Part shown: one piece after another, positions 11,867-23,538 of the stretch | Numbering within the stretch: position 1 is the stretch's first letter | Layout: every line of letters begins with the position of its first letter | Source of the DNA: Bicyclus anynana | Lineage: Eukaryota; Arthropoda; Insecta; Lepidoptera; Nymphalidae | DNA length: 64,000 nt | NCBI RefSeq assembly: GCF_947172395.1 | Contig: NC_069086.1 | Coordinates: forward strand, 13,486,501-13,550,500 | Direction of reading: 5' to 3' | Translations under genes and position numbers: made by a program | The notes under the pieces: model-generated | The model's database searches: none | What the model was told of the DNA's origin: nothing | What the model saw: the letters and a program-made list of their open reading frames with translations, nothing else

Positions 11867-12126
11867 TTTTTAATCTACTATTTAAAAATAAGTCGGGTTT
11901 TCCTTACTGACGCTATAACTCCAGAAAGCACGAACCGATTTCCACGGTTTTGCATTCGTTGGAAAGGTCTCGGGCTCCGTGAGGTTTATAGCAAAGAAAA
12001 TTCAGGAAAAGGTAGGGGTAGGGGTAGGGTAGGGTAGGGGTAGGGTAGGGTAGGGGTAGAGTTGGGTAGGAGTAGTTGAAAGTTTACATCGAGTTCCACG
12101 CGGACGAAGTCGCGGGCGTCCGCTAG
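11867..12126 (+). mobile_element. Helitron-like element with GGGTA array
   Basis: The 3' end carries a hairpin region (TCCACGCGGACGAAGTCGCG) and GCGTCCGCTAG followed by T. A G-rich array of GGGGTAGGGTA-type units lies at about 12009-12062. This is the second of four places where the array type sits in or beside such an element. Confidence 0.65.
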
Positions 12127-12473
12127 TTTTTTATAGTTTATAGTTGTAATATATGTTGTATTTAATAAAAAAAACATTGCTTTGTTAAAGAAACTTTATA
12201 ATAAAAAAGAAATAATGTCAGTCCAGTCAGTTAATATTCGAAATTTGAATTTTTCCAGCGTCTCTCGTCCTACGAATAGCATCGATAATCGTTGCATCAC
12301 TATGCCCATTTCGGCGGTGTCATTAGGCAGGCTGCGTTAATGATTAATGCGGCGCCGTTCCAGCGCTCACACGTCCCCTGTACCCCCCTCGCCCCGCTCG
12401 CGGCAAATAAAACTCAAACCGACACTTAATCGAGCTACCCCTTTTGATGGAGCGGCCTGCCCTCGAATTAGTT

Positions 12474-13310
12474 TTATTTGCTAGTACGCGTACGGTCTGG
12501 AATAGCCGCTATGAAGATACGTATAGCAAGAATTTGCACTGTATTCGCGATGTCCATTAAAACTGAAACATTCTCATTGCTTTGTGGTTTACGGGTTGGC
12601 GATATTTTCTGTGCGGCAAAATTCAAATCAAAACTTATACCGGGGAGGTATGACAATGTCAGGTCTCTTTAAATTCCCCAATATTTGAATAATTACTCGT
12701 ATAGTCATTATCAACCCATATTCGGCTCACTGCTGAGCTGGAAGCTCCTCTCAGAATCTCTCTCAGAATTACTCGTATATTGGTATCTATTATATAAGGA
12801 TCCCAAGTTGTATCATATTGTTAGCGATTGATGTTTTCTAGAATATTTCAAACGCCTGTAGTCGCAAGCAGCTATATGAAGATACGCGTAGCAAGATTCT
12901 GCACCATATATCTATTCGTGATGTCCATTAAAACTGAAATAATCTCACTTGTGTGGTCTACAGGATGTCCATATGTCCAGTGCGGCCCAAATCAAATTAA
13001 ATGACATCAAGGCATAAACTTTGACAACGTCAAATCTCTTTAGCTACCATAATGTTTAAATAATTATTAAAATTATTTTTAATTTCAGCGTTTTGTTTGT
13101 GTTCCATAATGCTGAAAGCTCCTTTCCTGAAAAGTCCTTTATTAGGAAACTTTTTGTAGACGCCATAGCCATATACTGCAAAAACGTGTATTGGAAGGTC
13201 CTTGATTTTCAACGTCACCCGGATGTGGGTTCCATCCACGTTCACGGAGTCAGGACTGAACAAACCTTTTACAGTCAAATCAGAAAATCCTTCCAAAATG
13301 GCCTTCTATA
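12474..13310 (-). pseudogene. Takeout/JHBP-like gene remnant (tentative)
   Basis: Takeout/juvenile-hormone-binding-like proteins are secreted carriers of small hydrophobic ligands. On the minus strand, 13310-13030 encodes KAILEGFSDLTVKG, then an alternating beta-like segment (HIRVTLKIKDLPIHVFAVYG) and a second strand pair. This resembles the family's middle region, where a G(L/F)S motif precedes long beta strands. Further along, 12656-12474 encodes ISFDLNF and NENVSVLMDIANTVQ followed by RIFIAAIP and a stop. That recalls the family's terminal helix, which starts NENW and ends near an IP/VP. The Trp of NENW is absent. A diverged second copy of this terminal segment lies at 12859-13067 with in-frame stops. 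No 5' exons or signal peptide were found. The resemblance comes from motif pattern only, so the family call is uncertain. Confidence 0.4.
12705..12765 (-). mobile_element. SINE family B fragment
   Basis: TTATCAACCCATATTCGGCT and the following CTGCTGAGC and CTCTCAGAAT are the inverted 3' part of family B. It lies between the two copies of the putative takeout-like terminal exon. Confidence 0.6.
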
Positions 13311-15354
13311 ACGAGGTCTATGTCTCACAGGAGACAGCCTTAGATCACTAAGGGCATCTCATCAACTTCTTCTGCTTTTCGGCCGATGGCGTACTTGTAT
13401 CAGGCGATGCTTCTACCCTAGATGAGACCGCTGAGTTCCTCTTAAGGAGCGTACCACATTTAGGATTAGAAGGCAAATCTTTAAAGATAGCTTCGCCCGT
13501 TTGATCAATTGTAAATATAGGTGCCAGTAGCGTAATTTGGACTTGACAATACCAGTCAGTTATCTTTTATATGTAAAGATATTTAAAAGAACACCTTTAG
13601 TTGATGGATTAGAGAGGAAAATTTCAAAATTAATAATTATAAAGTGCACGTAATTATAGAGCAGAAAATAAAACGTCCAATCGGCAATCAACCGCAACTC
13701 GCAAGCAATTACACATCGCGTCAGAGGTCGCGGAGGACGAATGAGAGGGATAAGAGGCGCTGGTAGCGAGGTAGCGAGGTAGCAGGCAATCAGTCGCTCG
13801 GATGATGGATGACGCCCTTCAATATGTGACGGACACAAAACGAGCGCAGGACGTGGGTATAGCTCATTATACGCCGGTGATAACGCGGTATGAAGTTGTA
13901 GTTAGATAGGCTTCTTGATTGCCGCGCGCTTTTGAGATTAATATATTTTTAAAATGAATTCTTCGCTTATATTATATTGTGTTGGGAAATTTTTCGACGG
14001 TTTCTTTGGCAGATAAGTGAGGTCTTCAGTGGTTTGGAGTTATTCCACTCGATTAGAGATATTAGATTAATTGACTACTAGTAGCCGGATTGTTCAAAAG
14101 CTTTTAATACGTGAATATATTATTTATGCTTTTAAAATTAATTGGTTTGATCTCTTTCAAACTTTGGAAAAGCATAATATGAAAACGTCTTACTCGTATA
14201 ACTTGTGTGTAAGTATTTACTGAATTTATCTATTGCTAGATTCTCAAAAATTCTTGAATTATGTTATTTTGTTGAAAAATATTTCTCAAGAAGGATTCTA
14301 GAATTCCAATATTAGTGTAATTCTGAACCATTCTGTTATAAAATATATATATATTGATAAAACTACTCTGGCTAACATTGTGGAAAACTTACCTATATAC
14401 TTAGTAACGAACGAAAAGTGTGTACCTTTCATCACTAAGTCAATTTCAAAACAAGATTAAAGGCTTGTCTCGGTAAGCACGACTCATTTTAGACCACGCT
14501 CACCATCATCCAAGGTTGTGGCCAAGCGCGAGTCGATTCAATAAAAAACAAAGAAAACAAGAAAGTGTTAGGGCGCCAATAAGCGGGATTAGCCACGGCA
14601 TTAGAGTAAGACAGAGGACATTAGAGCGCATTAGCGGCGGGACGCAGGTGTCGTATTCGACACGCTACTGGATGTCGGTTAGCCTTTGATGGCTGTTTAA
14701 TGTCGCTGGTTGGACTACTCGCGTTGGGTCAGCGGTGAGCTGGTCGGGAACATATCAATAAGTCTTGGGTTCAGTTAGGGTAAAAATTATAGTCGATTAA
14801 GTGTTGACATGTTGGTGGAAAATCTGGCGTGCTACTGTGGCAGGTGGTGGTTGAATTTCATAGCTCAAAAAATAGTCAAAGGTGTTTTTTTTTCTATTCT
14901 GATTGCGTATGTGCCGTAGGCTCCATAATGGGACCTCAGCGTCGTCACCGGGGTTTTGGCCGAGTTGTTGGTTGTTATATCATCGTCAAGATCGTAAAGG
15001 ACGTTTTTCGGGCAGTTAAAGTGGACGGTTCATACGTTTGTTCATTCGGTTAGAATTAACAAACATAAAAACTTATAGGATTGTATTTGACACTTTGAAA
15101 TTATGTCTGATCATCACGATGAAGCGAACGAGTCATATTAGAATTCAATTCTTTTAAAAATTGCCACAACGCATTGAAATTGAATAGCATGTCAGCCACG
15201 ACACGAATTTCGCCATGTTCATGTTTTACTGAGACCACACCGCGTTGTGAGCTATTTTTCCGCTCACTAAACATTATCGATTATTGAGAGTAACATATAT
15301 AACAAACTCCCGAAATTATTATTATTTATTTTAAGAAAATTTGCCATAGTTTTT
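13311..15354. other. Gene-free stretch
   Basis: No recognisable gene. It contains a moderately GC-rich part at 14560-14660 with repeated 'attag' motifs (GATTAGCC, CATTAGAG twice, CATTAGCG). Short ORFs show no domain. The part at 13311-13540 may be upstream sequence of the takeout-like remnant, but I could not assign it. Confidence 0.4.
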
Positions 15355-15500
15355 AAATATGACCAATATTCCCATTTCCCTTCAACTAGTCGGGAAAGAC
15401 TGTATAGTACGTACAACAATGCACCAACGGAGCGGGGATCAAACCACCACTCCATGGTGATGAGTCCGACCGCTTTACCGTTGAGCTATTGAGGCTCTAT
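15355..15500 (-). mobile_element. SINE family C, tRNA-like head
   Basis: On the minus strand GAGCCTCAATAGCTCAACGG is followed by a B box-like GGTTTGATCCCC. It shares the 'CAATAGCTC' start with the copy at 45545-45632. Poor cloverleaf pairing and the downstream body argue for a SINE rather than a tRNA gene. Confidence 0.5.
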
Positions 15501-15792
15501 ATTAAGCAGTATATCTTTTACGCTTCCTGGCCGGTAGCCGTTAGTCTAAGGAAGGTAGTTAAGGACTCACGTTGCTCACGAGGAAATGATGCGTGAACGA
15601 ATGATTGGCCTCGACTCACGACGGTTATGCACTCAGGACTATTTATGATATATACATGCGCGTTTAGGATACATTAGGAGTTATATGGTAAACAGCACTA
15701 ACTACACACAACACTAGGCTTAACGTTTTCTCCGAGGCACAAGTTAGCACCACCAGCTTCCCAAGTTAGATTGAGAATTTATACTGATTTCT

Positions 15793-16092
15793 TCATCAGC
15801 CGATGGATATCCACTGTACATATAGCATAGACTTTTTGTAGGGACTTTAACAACACCACGATTCTGCTGATTCCTTCGGCTCCCTGCAACTCGTTTAACC
15901 TCGTCAGTCCACCTGGGAGGAGTCGACCAACACTGCGCTTGCTAGTGCGAGATCGCGATTCCAGTACCTTGGTACCCCAATGACCAACGGCTCTTGAACT
16001 ACATGCCTCACCCATTGTTCTTCAGCTTCACGACTCGTGGAGCTGTGACGGTGACTTTGGTTCTTCTGCGGATCTCCTCATCTTCCATTCCT
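15793..16092 (-). mobile_element. RTE-type LINE 3' end
   Basis: The minus strand encodes a damaged version of the RTE C-terminus, with blocks such as VGRLLPGGLTRLNELQG in one frame. The 5' side is truncated. Confidence 0.7.
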
Positions 16093-18403
16093 CCATATGA
16101 GAATCATATGGAGGGATGGAGGCCGTATACACACATAGGCTAACCACTGGATCAACAAAACATATTACCTATAATATTTTATTTTCGTCTTATGAAACAT
16201 TTATTTACCGGTTCAAAGTTAACCTAATGAATCCTGTGACATGCAAATTACAACGGTTCACAATTTGTCTTATTATAGGCGGCGAGTGTACGCGCAAGAT
16301 GGAAGCCATTTGTCATGTGTGCGCCTATTTGAGTCACACTTTCACCCAATTTGTGGTGGTTTGCGCCGCGACAATTTGATTGCTACCTCTTCGGAATTAC
16401 CTCCAGCGTTTCATTATGTATTATTTTGTACATTAATCATAATGACTAACACGTAAGCGAAATATAACAGGCACAAATTTATCTGCATAATCAATTGTTT
16501 ATTTTTAACCTAACCTGACTGAGACAAAAACTGAAGAGATATCATAGTTTCCCTATTGTCCTTCTAGCTGTTACTGTAATGGTATTTAAACATAACGCGT
16601 GCCAGAAGAGTTGAATGTTTAGCGGTAAAAGTAGCAGACATGAGATAACAGCTAGTTGGATAAATGCACCTACCTACATGAATTTTTATTTAGCCACAAG
16701 TAAGCAGAAAACGACATACAACAAATAAGGCACATTGTCCTCTCAACTTTCACGATTTTTTACGTCACCTCTCTCGATCACAGCAGGGGCGGTAGACACT
16801 TATCTAAATCTGTCAACAAACCCCAACAGTCTCAATACCCCTATAAGAAGAGGTCTGAGTATCACAGGCGACATCCTTATAGAATCACCCCTGCAAGTGA
16901 CCTTTTCTTCTACCCTTCGAGTTGACATTGGTAGAGCTACTGCTGCTCGCCCCACGATGACTCTGCTATGGTACTATTAATGAACCTAAACAGGAAATTC
17001 ACAATTAAAAAAGAGCTTGTCTGCCATGTGACCTAATGATGCGACGATGTCTAAAGTAGCGCGTTGTCATGGAAGGGAGAACAGTATTTCCAAATTGGTT
17101 CGATTTCGAACCCTGGCCATACCTTCTAAGGTCAAGGTGTAAGTGCCAACGCCCTAAAGTATACTTACATATCTCTTCCGAAGCTAAAAAAGCAAGATAA
17201 ATCCCAAAAGATAACCGAACACGTAGGTCGTGAAAGTGGTGCGATAAAAATCTCCAACCTTTAAACGCTCCAAAGAAAATGGCGAGCGATTTGAATTTAA
17301 TCAGTACCAAACGCTGCAGATGTGAAGTAAATTGATAAAAGAGAAAAACTGTCTGGATTTAACATTATTCACACGTGTTATCAGCCCGCGCGGTCGGGAT
17401 AGGCCCGACACGGCCCGGCTGTATATAGCTCCGCACCTATCTCACAGATAGTATTCTGCGGTAAAGCGATAATTCAGCTCAATCTATGTCGTGAGCGCTC
17501 ACGCTTTGTTTTATCCGCTGGCTTCTGTGCACCTTTATTTAGAAAATTGATGAGAAATGGTTTCCATTACGTACCCAGTGCCGCCTTATAAAAGATATTA
17601 CGGTATGAGTACTATCGAGAGAAAGGAAATGAACGCAAATTTGTTTTCGTGATTGCTGCGCTTTGGAACGTATATTGACTTGAATAAAATTGATATCGGT
17701 ATCGATTTTGCTGAACAGTACCTCCCATTATCTTGCGTACGTATGTGACCCCGTGAGAGCCTGTGGCTCTTTATCCGGTGTTATTGACTGCGATATATCT
17801 TTACTCATTGTAATATAACCGCGTCCTAGGAAAACTGTTACATTTTTAACTATTTAAGTAAAATGGATGAGATTATATTATTTACAAGCCAACGCACCGC
17901 GATTTCTCGCTAAATATAAATCTATCAATTTTTAGGTATCATATGGATCAATTTCTATTTTTACAACCTTTCCAATAGTGGAAAAGTATGTCGATGTATT
18001 TTTCGTTTCAGTTCAGTGTTTTCATATTTGATGGACTTCAGTAAAATTATTTAACTATGTATTTTTAATATTGTAGGCAGCCTTTGTAGACTACAAGCCC
18101 TTGAACAAAAATTACCTGTGAAATGAACCAATGTGAATAACGCTTAGAAGGCTGTTACTATAACAGAAAATAACTCTGAGCATTATGCCGTCATTTCTGA
18201 GCGGTACAGGTGACTACGAGAGTGAAGAGTAAGGCTCGCGACTCTTACCTTTTTATCTTTAATATATAATCTTCTTCATCATCTTTAAGCGTTATTCATG
18301 TTGGTTCATTTCACATGTAATTTTTGTTCAAGAGCTTGTAGTCTATTTCTGCGTGAGTATTTCAAACTCACGCTATGTCTGTAAATCACTAACATTATAC
18401 AAA
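16093..18403. other. Gene-free stretch with overlapping short ORFs
   Basis: Two plus-strand ORFs overlap at 16116-16379 (87 codons) and 16241-16456 (71 codons) over a GC-richer patch that includes ATGCAAAT and a TGTGGTGG runt-like site. Neither protein is recognisable. ORFs at 16735-16980 (+) and 17005-17310 (-) are also unrecognised. The rest is AT-rich. Confidence 0.35.
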
Positions 18404-18733
18404 CATTCATCATCATTGTCAGCCGATAGACGTCCACTGCTGGACATAGGCCTCTTGCATGGACTTCCAAACACAACGGTCTCGAGCCGCCAGAATCCAG
18501 CGGCTCCCTGCAACCCGCTTGATGTCTTCGGTCCACCTAGTGGGGGGTCGACCAACACTGCGCTTTCCGGTGCGGGGTCGCCATTCCAGCACCTTGGGAC
18601 CCCAACGTCCATCGGCTCTTCGAACTATGTGGCCTGCCCACTGCCACTTCAGCTTCGCGACTCGCTGAGCTATGTCAGTGACTTTAGTTCGTCTGCGGAT
18701 CTCCTCATTTCTGATTCGATCACATACAAACAT
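18404..18733 (-). mobile_element. RTE-type LINE C-terminus and 3' end
   Basis: The minus strand encodes the C-terminal tail of an endonuclease/reverse-transcriptase protein of the RTE clade: DRIRNEEIRRRTKVTDIAQR, then KWQWAGHIVRR, then RSVGRPPTRWTEDIKRVAG, ending QEAYVQQWTSIG and a stop. The reading frame is open over about 100 codons, the best preserved of six copies in the window. The catalytic domains are absent, since LINE copies are usually 5'-truncated. A short TCATCATTG tail marks the 3' end. Confidence 0.88.
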
Positions 18734-19114
18734 TTACATACATAAATAATCGACAAATATTTCGTCACTTCTGTAACCACACATAAATCATCACAGGAAC
18801 GAAGATTTTGAATCAAACTTGAACCAGGAACTGGCCAGTTAGATGCACCAAATAGGTCTGCTCCAAGGTATAGTAAATAGTTCCCGGCCAATTTGCGTGC
18901 TCGCGTCTCGCCACGGACAATCGCTCGCAAATTGGCCGACCACTGATTGCCCACTGACGTTTATCGATATTCTAGCTCAGCGCCCATTCTGCACCGCATG
19001 AATTTACACTGCTCACTGTTCCCTATGGTTAAGTACGTTTAGATCTGTTTATATGTTTTGTCTGTCTGGTAGGTTAGCTTTATAAGTAAATTAAGTAACT
19101 TGTCCTAATAGCTA
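18734..19114. other. Gene-free stretch with a short inverted repeat
   Basis: GGCCAATTTGCG near 18888 and CGCAAATTGGCC near 18927 form a 12-bp inverted pair. The rest is unassigned. Confidence 0.45.
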
Positions 19115-19190
19115 TAGAAATTCGCGTTGGACAGCAAGGCTGATCCTTTGCAGAAAAAAATAGAAGCCCTATTGTCACCAGTCAATATAG
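19115..19190 (-). pseudogene. Fragment of the endonuclease-like mobile-element protein
   Basis: The reverse complement contains TTGACTGGTGACAATAGGG, TTCTGCAAAGGATCAGCC and CTGTCCAACGCGAA. These align with the 3' part of 3692-4114, around the FFAQRIRLAVQR block. A frameshift is present. Only about 75 bases are convincing. Confidence 0.55.
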
Positions 19191-19416
19191 TAAGAGCATG
19201 AGCTGGCAAAGTTTCATGAAATGGGGTAAGCCCTAAATCTGACTATCACAGGCTTTCTTTCTACACCCATGAAAAGGACTTTGTGACAATTTTATTATCC
19301 GACTTTAGAAAAAGGAGGAGGTTTCTCAATTCGACCGTATATACAAGTACTTATATATTTTATGCTACCTAAATATTGATTGTGTTAACAAAAGAATATA
19401 CAAATATACCTCTTTT

Positions 19417-19718
19417 GACGGCCTCCGCGGCGCAGTGGTATGCGCAGTGGATTTACAAGAGGTCCTGGGTTCAATCTTTGGTTGGGCCGATTGAAGTTTC
19501 CTTAATTGGTCTAGGTCTGGGAGGCTTTACCACCCTACCGGCAAAGACGTACCGCCAAGCGATTAAGCGTTCCGGTGCGATATCGTATGGAAGTCGAAAG
19601 GGGTGTGGATTTTCATCTTCCTTCTAATAAGTTAGCTCGCTTCCATCTTAGATTGCATCATCACTTACCATCAGGTGAGATTGTAGTAAAGCGCTATCTT
19701 GTATAGAATAAAATAAAA
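19417..19718 (+). mobile_element. SINE family A, near full length
   Basis: The A box (GGCGCAGTGGT) and B box (GGTTCAATC, one change) head the same body and tail as the copy at 4581-4901. It ends in an AAATAAAAA tail. Confidence 0.88.
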
Positions 19719-20682
19719 ATTCAAAAAGTACGGTTGTTGTAGCTTTAAATTATGTAGAATTAGGACAAACAATTTACAAATTTCATATTACCAATTGATT
19801 GTAAAAGGTCATGTGAGTAACCAAGGAAATGTACAAATTACAAAGGAGTGGAAATAAATCAAAATTCCCATTTTTATATCGATAGATATTAATTTACAAT
19901 AACACCATGCAAGATTTACGAGAGCACACTTCATATGGACAAAAACGGAAAACAACCATAAATAGATTTGTACGGAATACGCCCCAGTTTACATTAGATT
20001 TATGGAACATCGATATAATAATTCCTTTTCAATTAGCACTCAATGAATATCTTAGTGGTTGCGTACGATCGGTCACACGATTCGATACGCAATATCGATA
20101 CAACACTCGATAGCGACCATTCATCATTATTATAAATGTGCCACACTCACTTATTTACGGAAATCGATATTTTTTTCGGTATCGAGTGTGAATGCTTTTG
20201 AACGCGCCAGTAAACGTGACGCCATTGTGTTGTGACCCCGGCATTGTCTACGACCCGCTGGGCCGCTGGGCTCCATTGACTATGGCATCACGCTACTCGG
20301 TAATAGGAACTGCGATTCGTTCCGCGTATGTGTGATATCGTTTTGTAATTTTTTTGATTATAATGGTCACGGTTTAACGTTTCTCGAGTTTGATGATAGA
20401 TAATTTCTTTGACTTATTATTGGAATTAGTTGCAGTTACAAACTCAAAGCTACCGCCTATCGAACTAGCAAAGTTAATTAAGTATAATTTTGGTTCAATA
20501 TTTCTTTATAGGCTTTGTTTATTTCACTCCTAAGTGAAAATATGGCCATAAGAAGACAACGAAAATATAACTAAACTGCGTGAAAACTTCTACAAATAAA
20601 AGGACTAAAAGGAAATGACTTCTGGAGGTACCTACACTTAGTACTCCTTTTATTTATCTCCTTTAAATTAAAAATTTGGTAT
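19719..20682. other. Gene-free stretch
   Basis: No gene or repeat family was recognised. Several ATCGAT-rich sites occur at 19880-20180. A 68-codon ORF at 19907-20113 lacks recognisable features. Confidence 0.4.
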
Positions 20683-20785
20683 CATCATTAGCAACTCATG
20701 TTCGGCTTACTTTTGAGCACGAGTCTACTCTCAGGAATGAGAGGGTTTAGGCCAATAGTACACCATGCAATGCGGAAAATATAAT
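20683..20785 (-). mobile_element. SINE family B, 3' fragment
   Basis: It matches the inverted family B end (GCAACTCATGTTCGGCT, then AGGAATGAGAGG, then GCCAATAGT). Confidence 0.6.
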
Positions 20786-21218
20786 ACCTGGCATACAAAA
20801 GAAAATATAATACATTTTCGTTTAAGCGATGTTTTATTTATGGACGCTTACGTCATTTTTATTTACGAAATATCTCACAAAACACCCCCACGTATCTGTC
20901 TAATAAAGGTAACAGGGTAATTTCGATAGTAAGTAATCAATTATGTTCGAACCTTGTGGGATAAAATGTGTAACCGCGAGCCAAATGTATAGAGCCAAAT
21001 GTCGACAGCTAACCCTTCAGAGCGTAGCGAATGGGTAAATGGAAAAATGTAATATATTTTTCCATTAAGCCTCATTATGGCTGAAATAACAAAATTTTCG
21101 AAAATAATAAATGATTGCGTGTTTTTTTTTATTTAATTCTAATTTAACTACCTACCTATACAGAGGCGGAAAAAATATTTACATACATACGTATATATGT
21201 ATTATAAGTTATATTGAG

Positions 21219-21525
21219 GGAGTCGTGATAGCCCAGTGGATATGACCTCTGCCTTTGATTCGGAGAGCGTAACTTCGTAGCCGGTCAGGGACATGCACCT
21301 CCAACTTTTCAGTTGTGTGCATTTTAAGAAATTAAATATCACGTGTCTAAAACGGTGAAGGAAAAACATTGTGAGGAAACCTGCATACCAGATAATTTTC
21401 TTAATTCTCTGCTTGTGTGTAGTCTGCCAAACCGCATTGGGCCAGCGTGGTGAACTATTGGCCTAACCCCTCTCATTCTGAGAGGAGACTCGAGCTCAGC
21501 AGTGAGCCGAATATGGGTTGATAAT
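21219..21525 (+). mobile_element. SINE family B, full length
   Basis: The tRNA-like head (GTGATAGCCCAGTGGATATG, with a diverged B box) is followed by CACCTCCAACTTTTCAGTTG, GTGAGGAAACCTGCATACC, TTGGGCCAGCGTGGTG and GAGCCGAATATGGGTTGAT. With 56548-56825 and 38336-38646 it defines the family. Confidence 0.88.
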
Positions 21526-21559
21526 CTATCTATCTATTATTATTATATCTATGGGTTTG

Positions 21560-21760
21560 TACTTTGAATCTATTGGCATAGTTTGAAATGAAGCTTTTTA
21601 TAGAGTATAAAATGAGTTCGGTTGAAAAACCATGATCTGATGATGATACTCTTAAATGAGATAACTGTGTTAGTGACATTTAAAAGAAACTGCCGTTTCA
21701 TTATATTAATTGCAATATGTCAACATTTAATAATATAAATAGGTGCATACTTCAAAGGCG
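21560..21760 (+). repeat. Long repeat arm, inverted partner of 27085-27305
   Basis: TTGAATCTATTGGCATAGTT through CATTTAATAATATAAATAGG recurs almost unchanged in reverse complement at 27085-27305. Both arms abut a family B SINE on the same side, so the homology extends over about 500 bases. Confidence 0.8.
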
Positions 21761-22054
21761 TACTTAATTACCTTACGTACCATAGACTAATATAAAAAGC
21801 ACAACACAAGCCTAATTCATAATTAACGACATGAAAAAGAAAGCCTTACGCACGTCAAAAGTTGCAGAAATTAACCCGAGAACAGCTGTTGCGAGCAAAA
21901 CAAAAAGCTGCGCCGGCGCAAGCCGAGTCCGGACAAAAGGACCCACAACACAAAATACACTTCAATACATCGCCACTAATTACGTAATTATGGGGGGAAT
22001 AAAATGGCGCGCATTCCCGGCGCCCCGGAATCATAGACTAAGAGCCAGGGACAG

Positions 22055-22992
22055 AAAGATGTTCGTCATTTTATAAAAGCTGAAAGTTTGTCAGCGCATG
22101 CTCTTACCATAGGTAAGTACGGTATTTAATTATGTAGTTTGGACAGTGTTTACTTTGGGAGGTAGTAGGTTTATATTTTATTTTATTCTTTACAAATTAA
22201 CCCTTGACTACAATCTCACCTGATGGTGCAATCTAAGATGGAACTTGTTAGGAGGAGGATTAAAATTCACAGCCCTTTCGGTTTTCATACGACATCGTAC
22301 CGGTACGCTAAATCGCTTGGCGGTACGTCTTTGTCGGTAGGGTGGTAACTAGCCAGAGCCGAAGCTCCCTGCAACCTAAAACCGGATTTCAAGGGTCAAG
22401 TTTCAAGGATCCATACCCTCAACCGTCTAAGTATAAAGTGGTTGCCACGACGCTGTGACTGAGGATATAATTTCTCATATTATGCCGAGGAAAATATAAA
22501 AAACAAGCGTACGCCCGCGACTTCGTCCGCTCTTAGACCTCCTTTATCCATCCCTATTGCAAAATCCGTTCTTAGCGGACTACTAACTATAAACTTTCAA
22601 AGGAGATTTCCGAAATGGAGGCCACTTTTCAGAACGATAAATATCATTATTATTCTAATTTGATTAGATATGTAAAGTTAGTGGCAAATCCTTATTAAAA
22701 CTGTCGCCTGTCAGTTAGACACAGGTAATGCAATGAGTTTTATGTCAAAGGTGTACGAAATATTGTCCACCTGTTACTGTAACAAGTAATTTAACTGATT
22801 AGGCAAATATACATTTCTTTGAAAATTTGAGGGTCTAAATCGTTGAAACCAGCTCCCTCCTATAGCAACCACGATCTAATCTCCATAATTGGCTACCGTA
22901 CCGATGCTATGGTTTATTACCATAGGTAGGTATACCATGAGCTGACAAACTTTTAGCTTTTTAAAAATGACGAATGTTTGCTTGTCGCTGGC
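22055..22992. mobile_element. Possible inverted-repeat transposon remnant
   Basis: The ends are inverted copies: TTCGTCATTTTATAAAAGCT...GTTTGTCAGC at 22062 onward matches the reverse complement of 22918-22985 over about 60 bases with few changes, including the ACCATAGGTA block. The interior contains a SINE A (22170-22364) and a Helitron-like 3' end near 22507-22537. No transposase was seen. The minisatellite at 24725-25790 contains related sequence. Confidence 0.5.
22170..22364 (-). mobile_element. SINE family A, head missing
   Basis: The tail and body in reverse orientation are clear (CTACAATCTCACCTGATGG, CGCTTGGCGGTACGTCTTTG). The head is replaced by unrelated sequence after GAAGCTCCC. Confidence 0.8.
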
Positions 22993-23179
22993 TCTTCGAC
23001 TATCAGTGCCCACTCGACACATTCATGTTCATGACATTTCTTGATCGTAATTTTTTTCTGCAAATTGAAAGTCATTGCTTTCCAACACATATCTAAGTGC
23101 CTTCTGTGTTCATTTTAGGCTTAGACTATATCTAATCAAATATTTTTTTTTTATTGAGAAAAAATGCAACTTATACTAA

Positions 23180-23260
23180 TAGGGCAAGGTAGGGTAGGGG
23201 TAGGTAAGGTAGGGCTAGGGTAGGGTTAGGGTAGGGGTAGAGTAGAGGTAGGGAAGAAGT
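23180..23260 (+). repeat. G-rich GGGTA-type minisatellite
   Basis: Irregular TAGGGTAGGGGTAGG units, the same type as at 655-760 and 12009-12062. Confidence 0.85.
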
Positions 23261-23295
23261 GCAGAAAAGTGAAAGCGAAGCTAAAATATTATTTA

Positions 23296-23530
23296 CTACC
23301 GGACGCCCGCGACTTCGTCCGCGTGGAATTAAGTTTACACAAATCTCGCGGGATCCGTGGATTTTTCCGGGATGAAAAGTAACTTATGTGTTAATCCAGA
23401 GTAAAATCTACTTCCATTCTAAATTTCAGCCAAATCGCTTCAGTAGCCGCAGCGTAAAAGAGGATCAACCATACTTACACTCTTTCACACTTACACACAA
23501 ACTTTCGCCTTTATAATATTAGTAGGATTA
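23296..23530 (-). mobile_element. Helitron-like non-autonomous element
   Basis: GGACGCCCGCGACTTCGTCC begins the plus-strand view and CGCCTTTATAATATTAGTAG ends it, as in 5320-5541. Only 8 bases separate it from the next element. Confidence 0.65.
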
Positions 23531-23538
23531 CTAGTATA

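Noticed and set aside
15418..15495. tRNA gene on the minus strand
   Set aside because: The stems pair poorly and the same head recurs at 45545-45632 with a body, so it is SINE-derived.
18353..18745. 130-codon plus-strand ORF
   Set aside because: Antisense shadow of the RTE C-terminus encoded on the minus strand.
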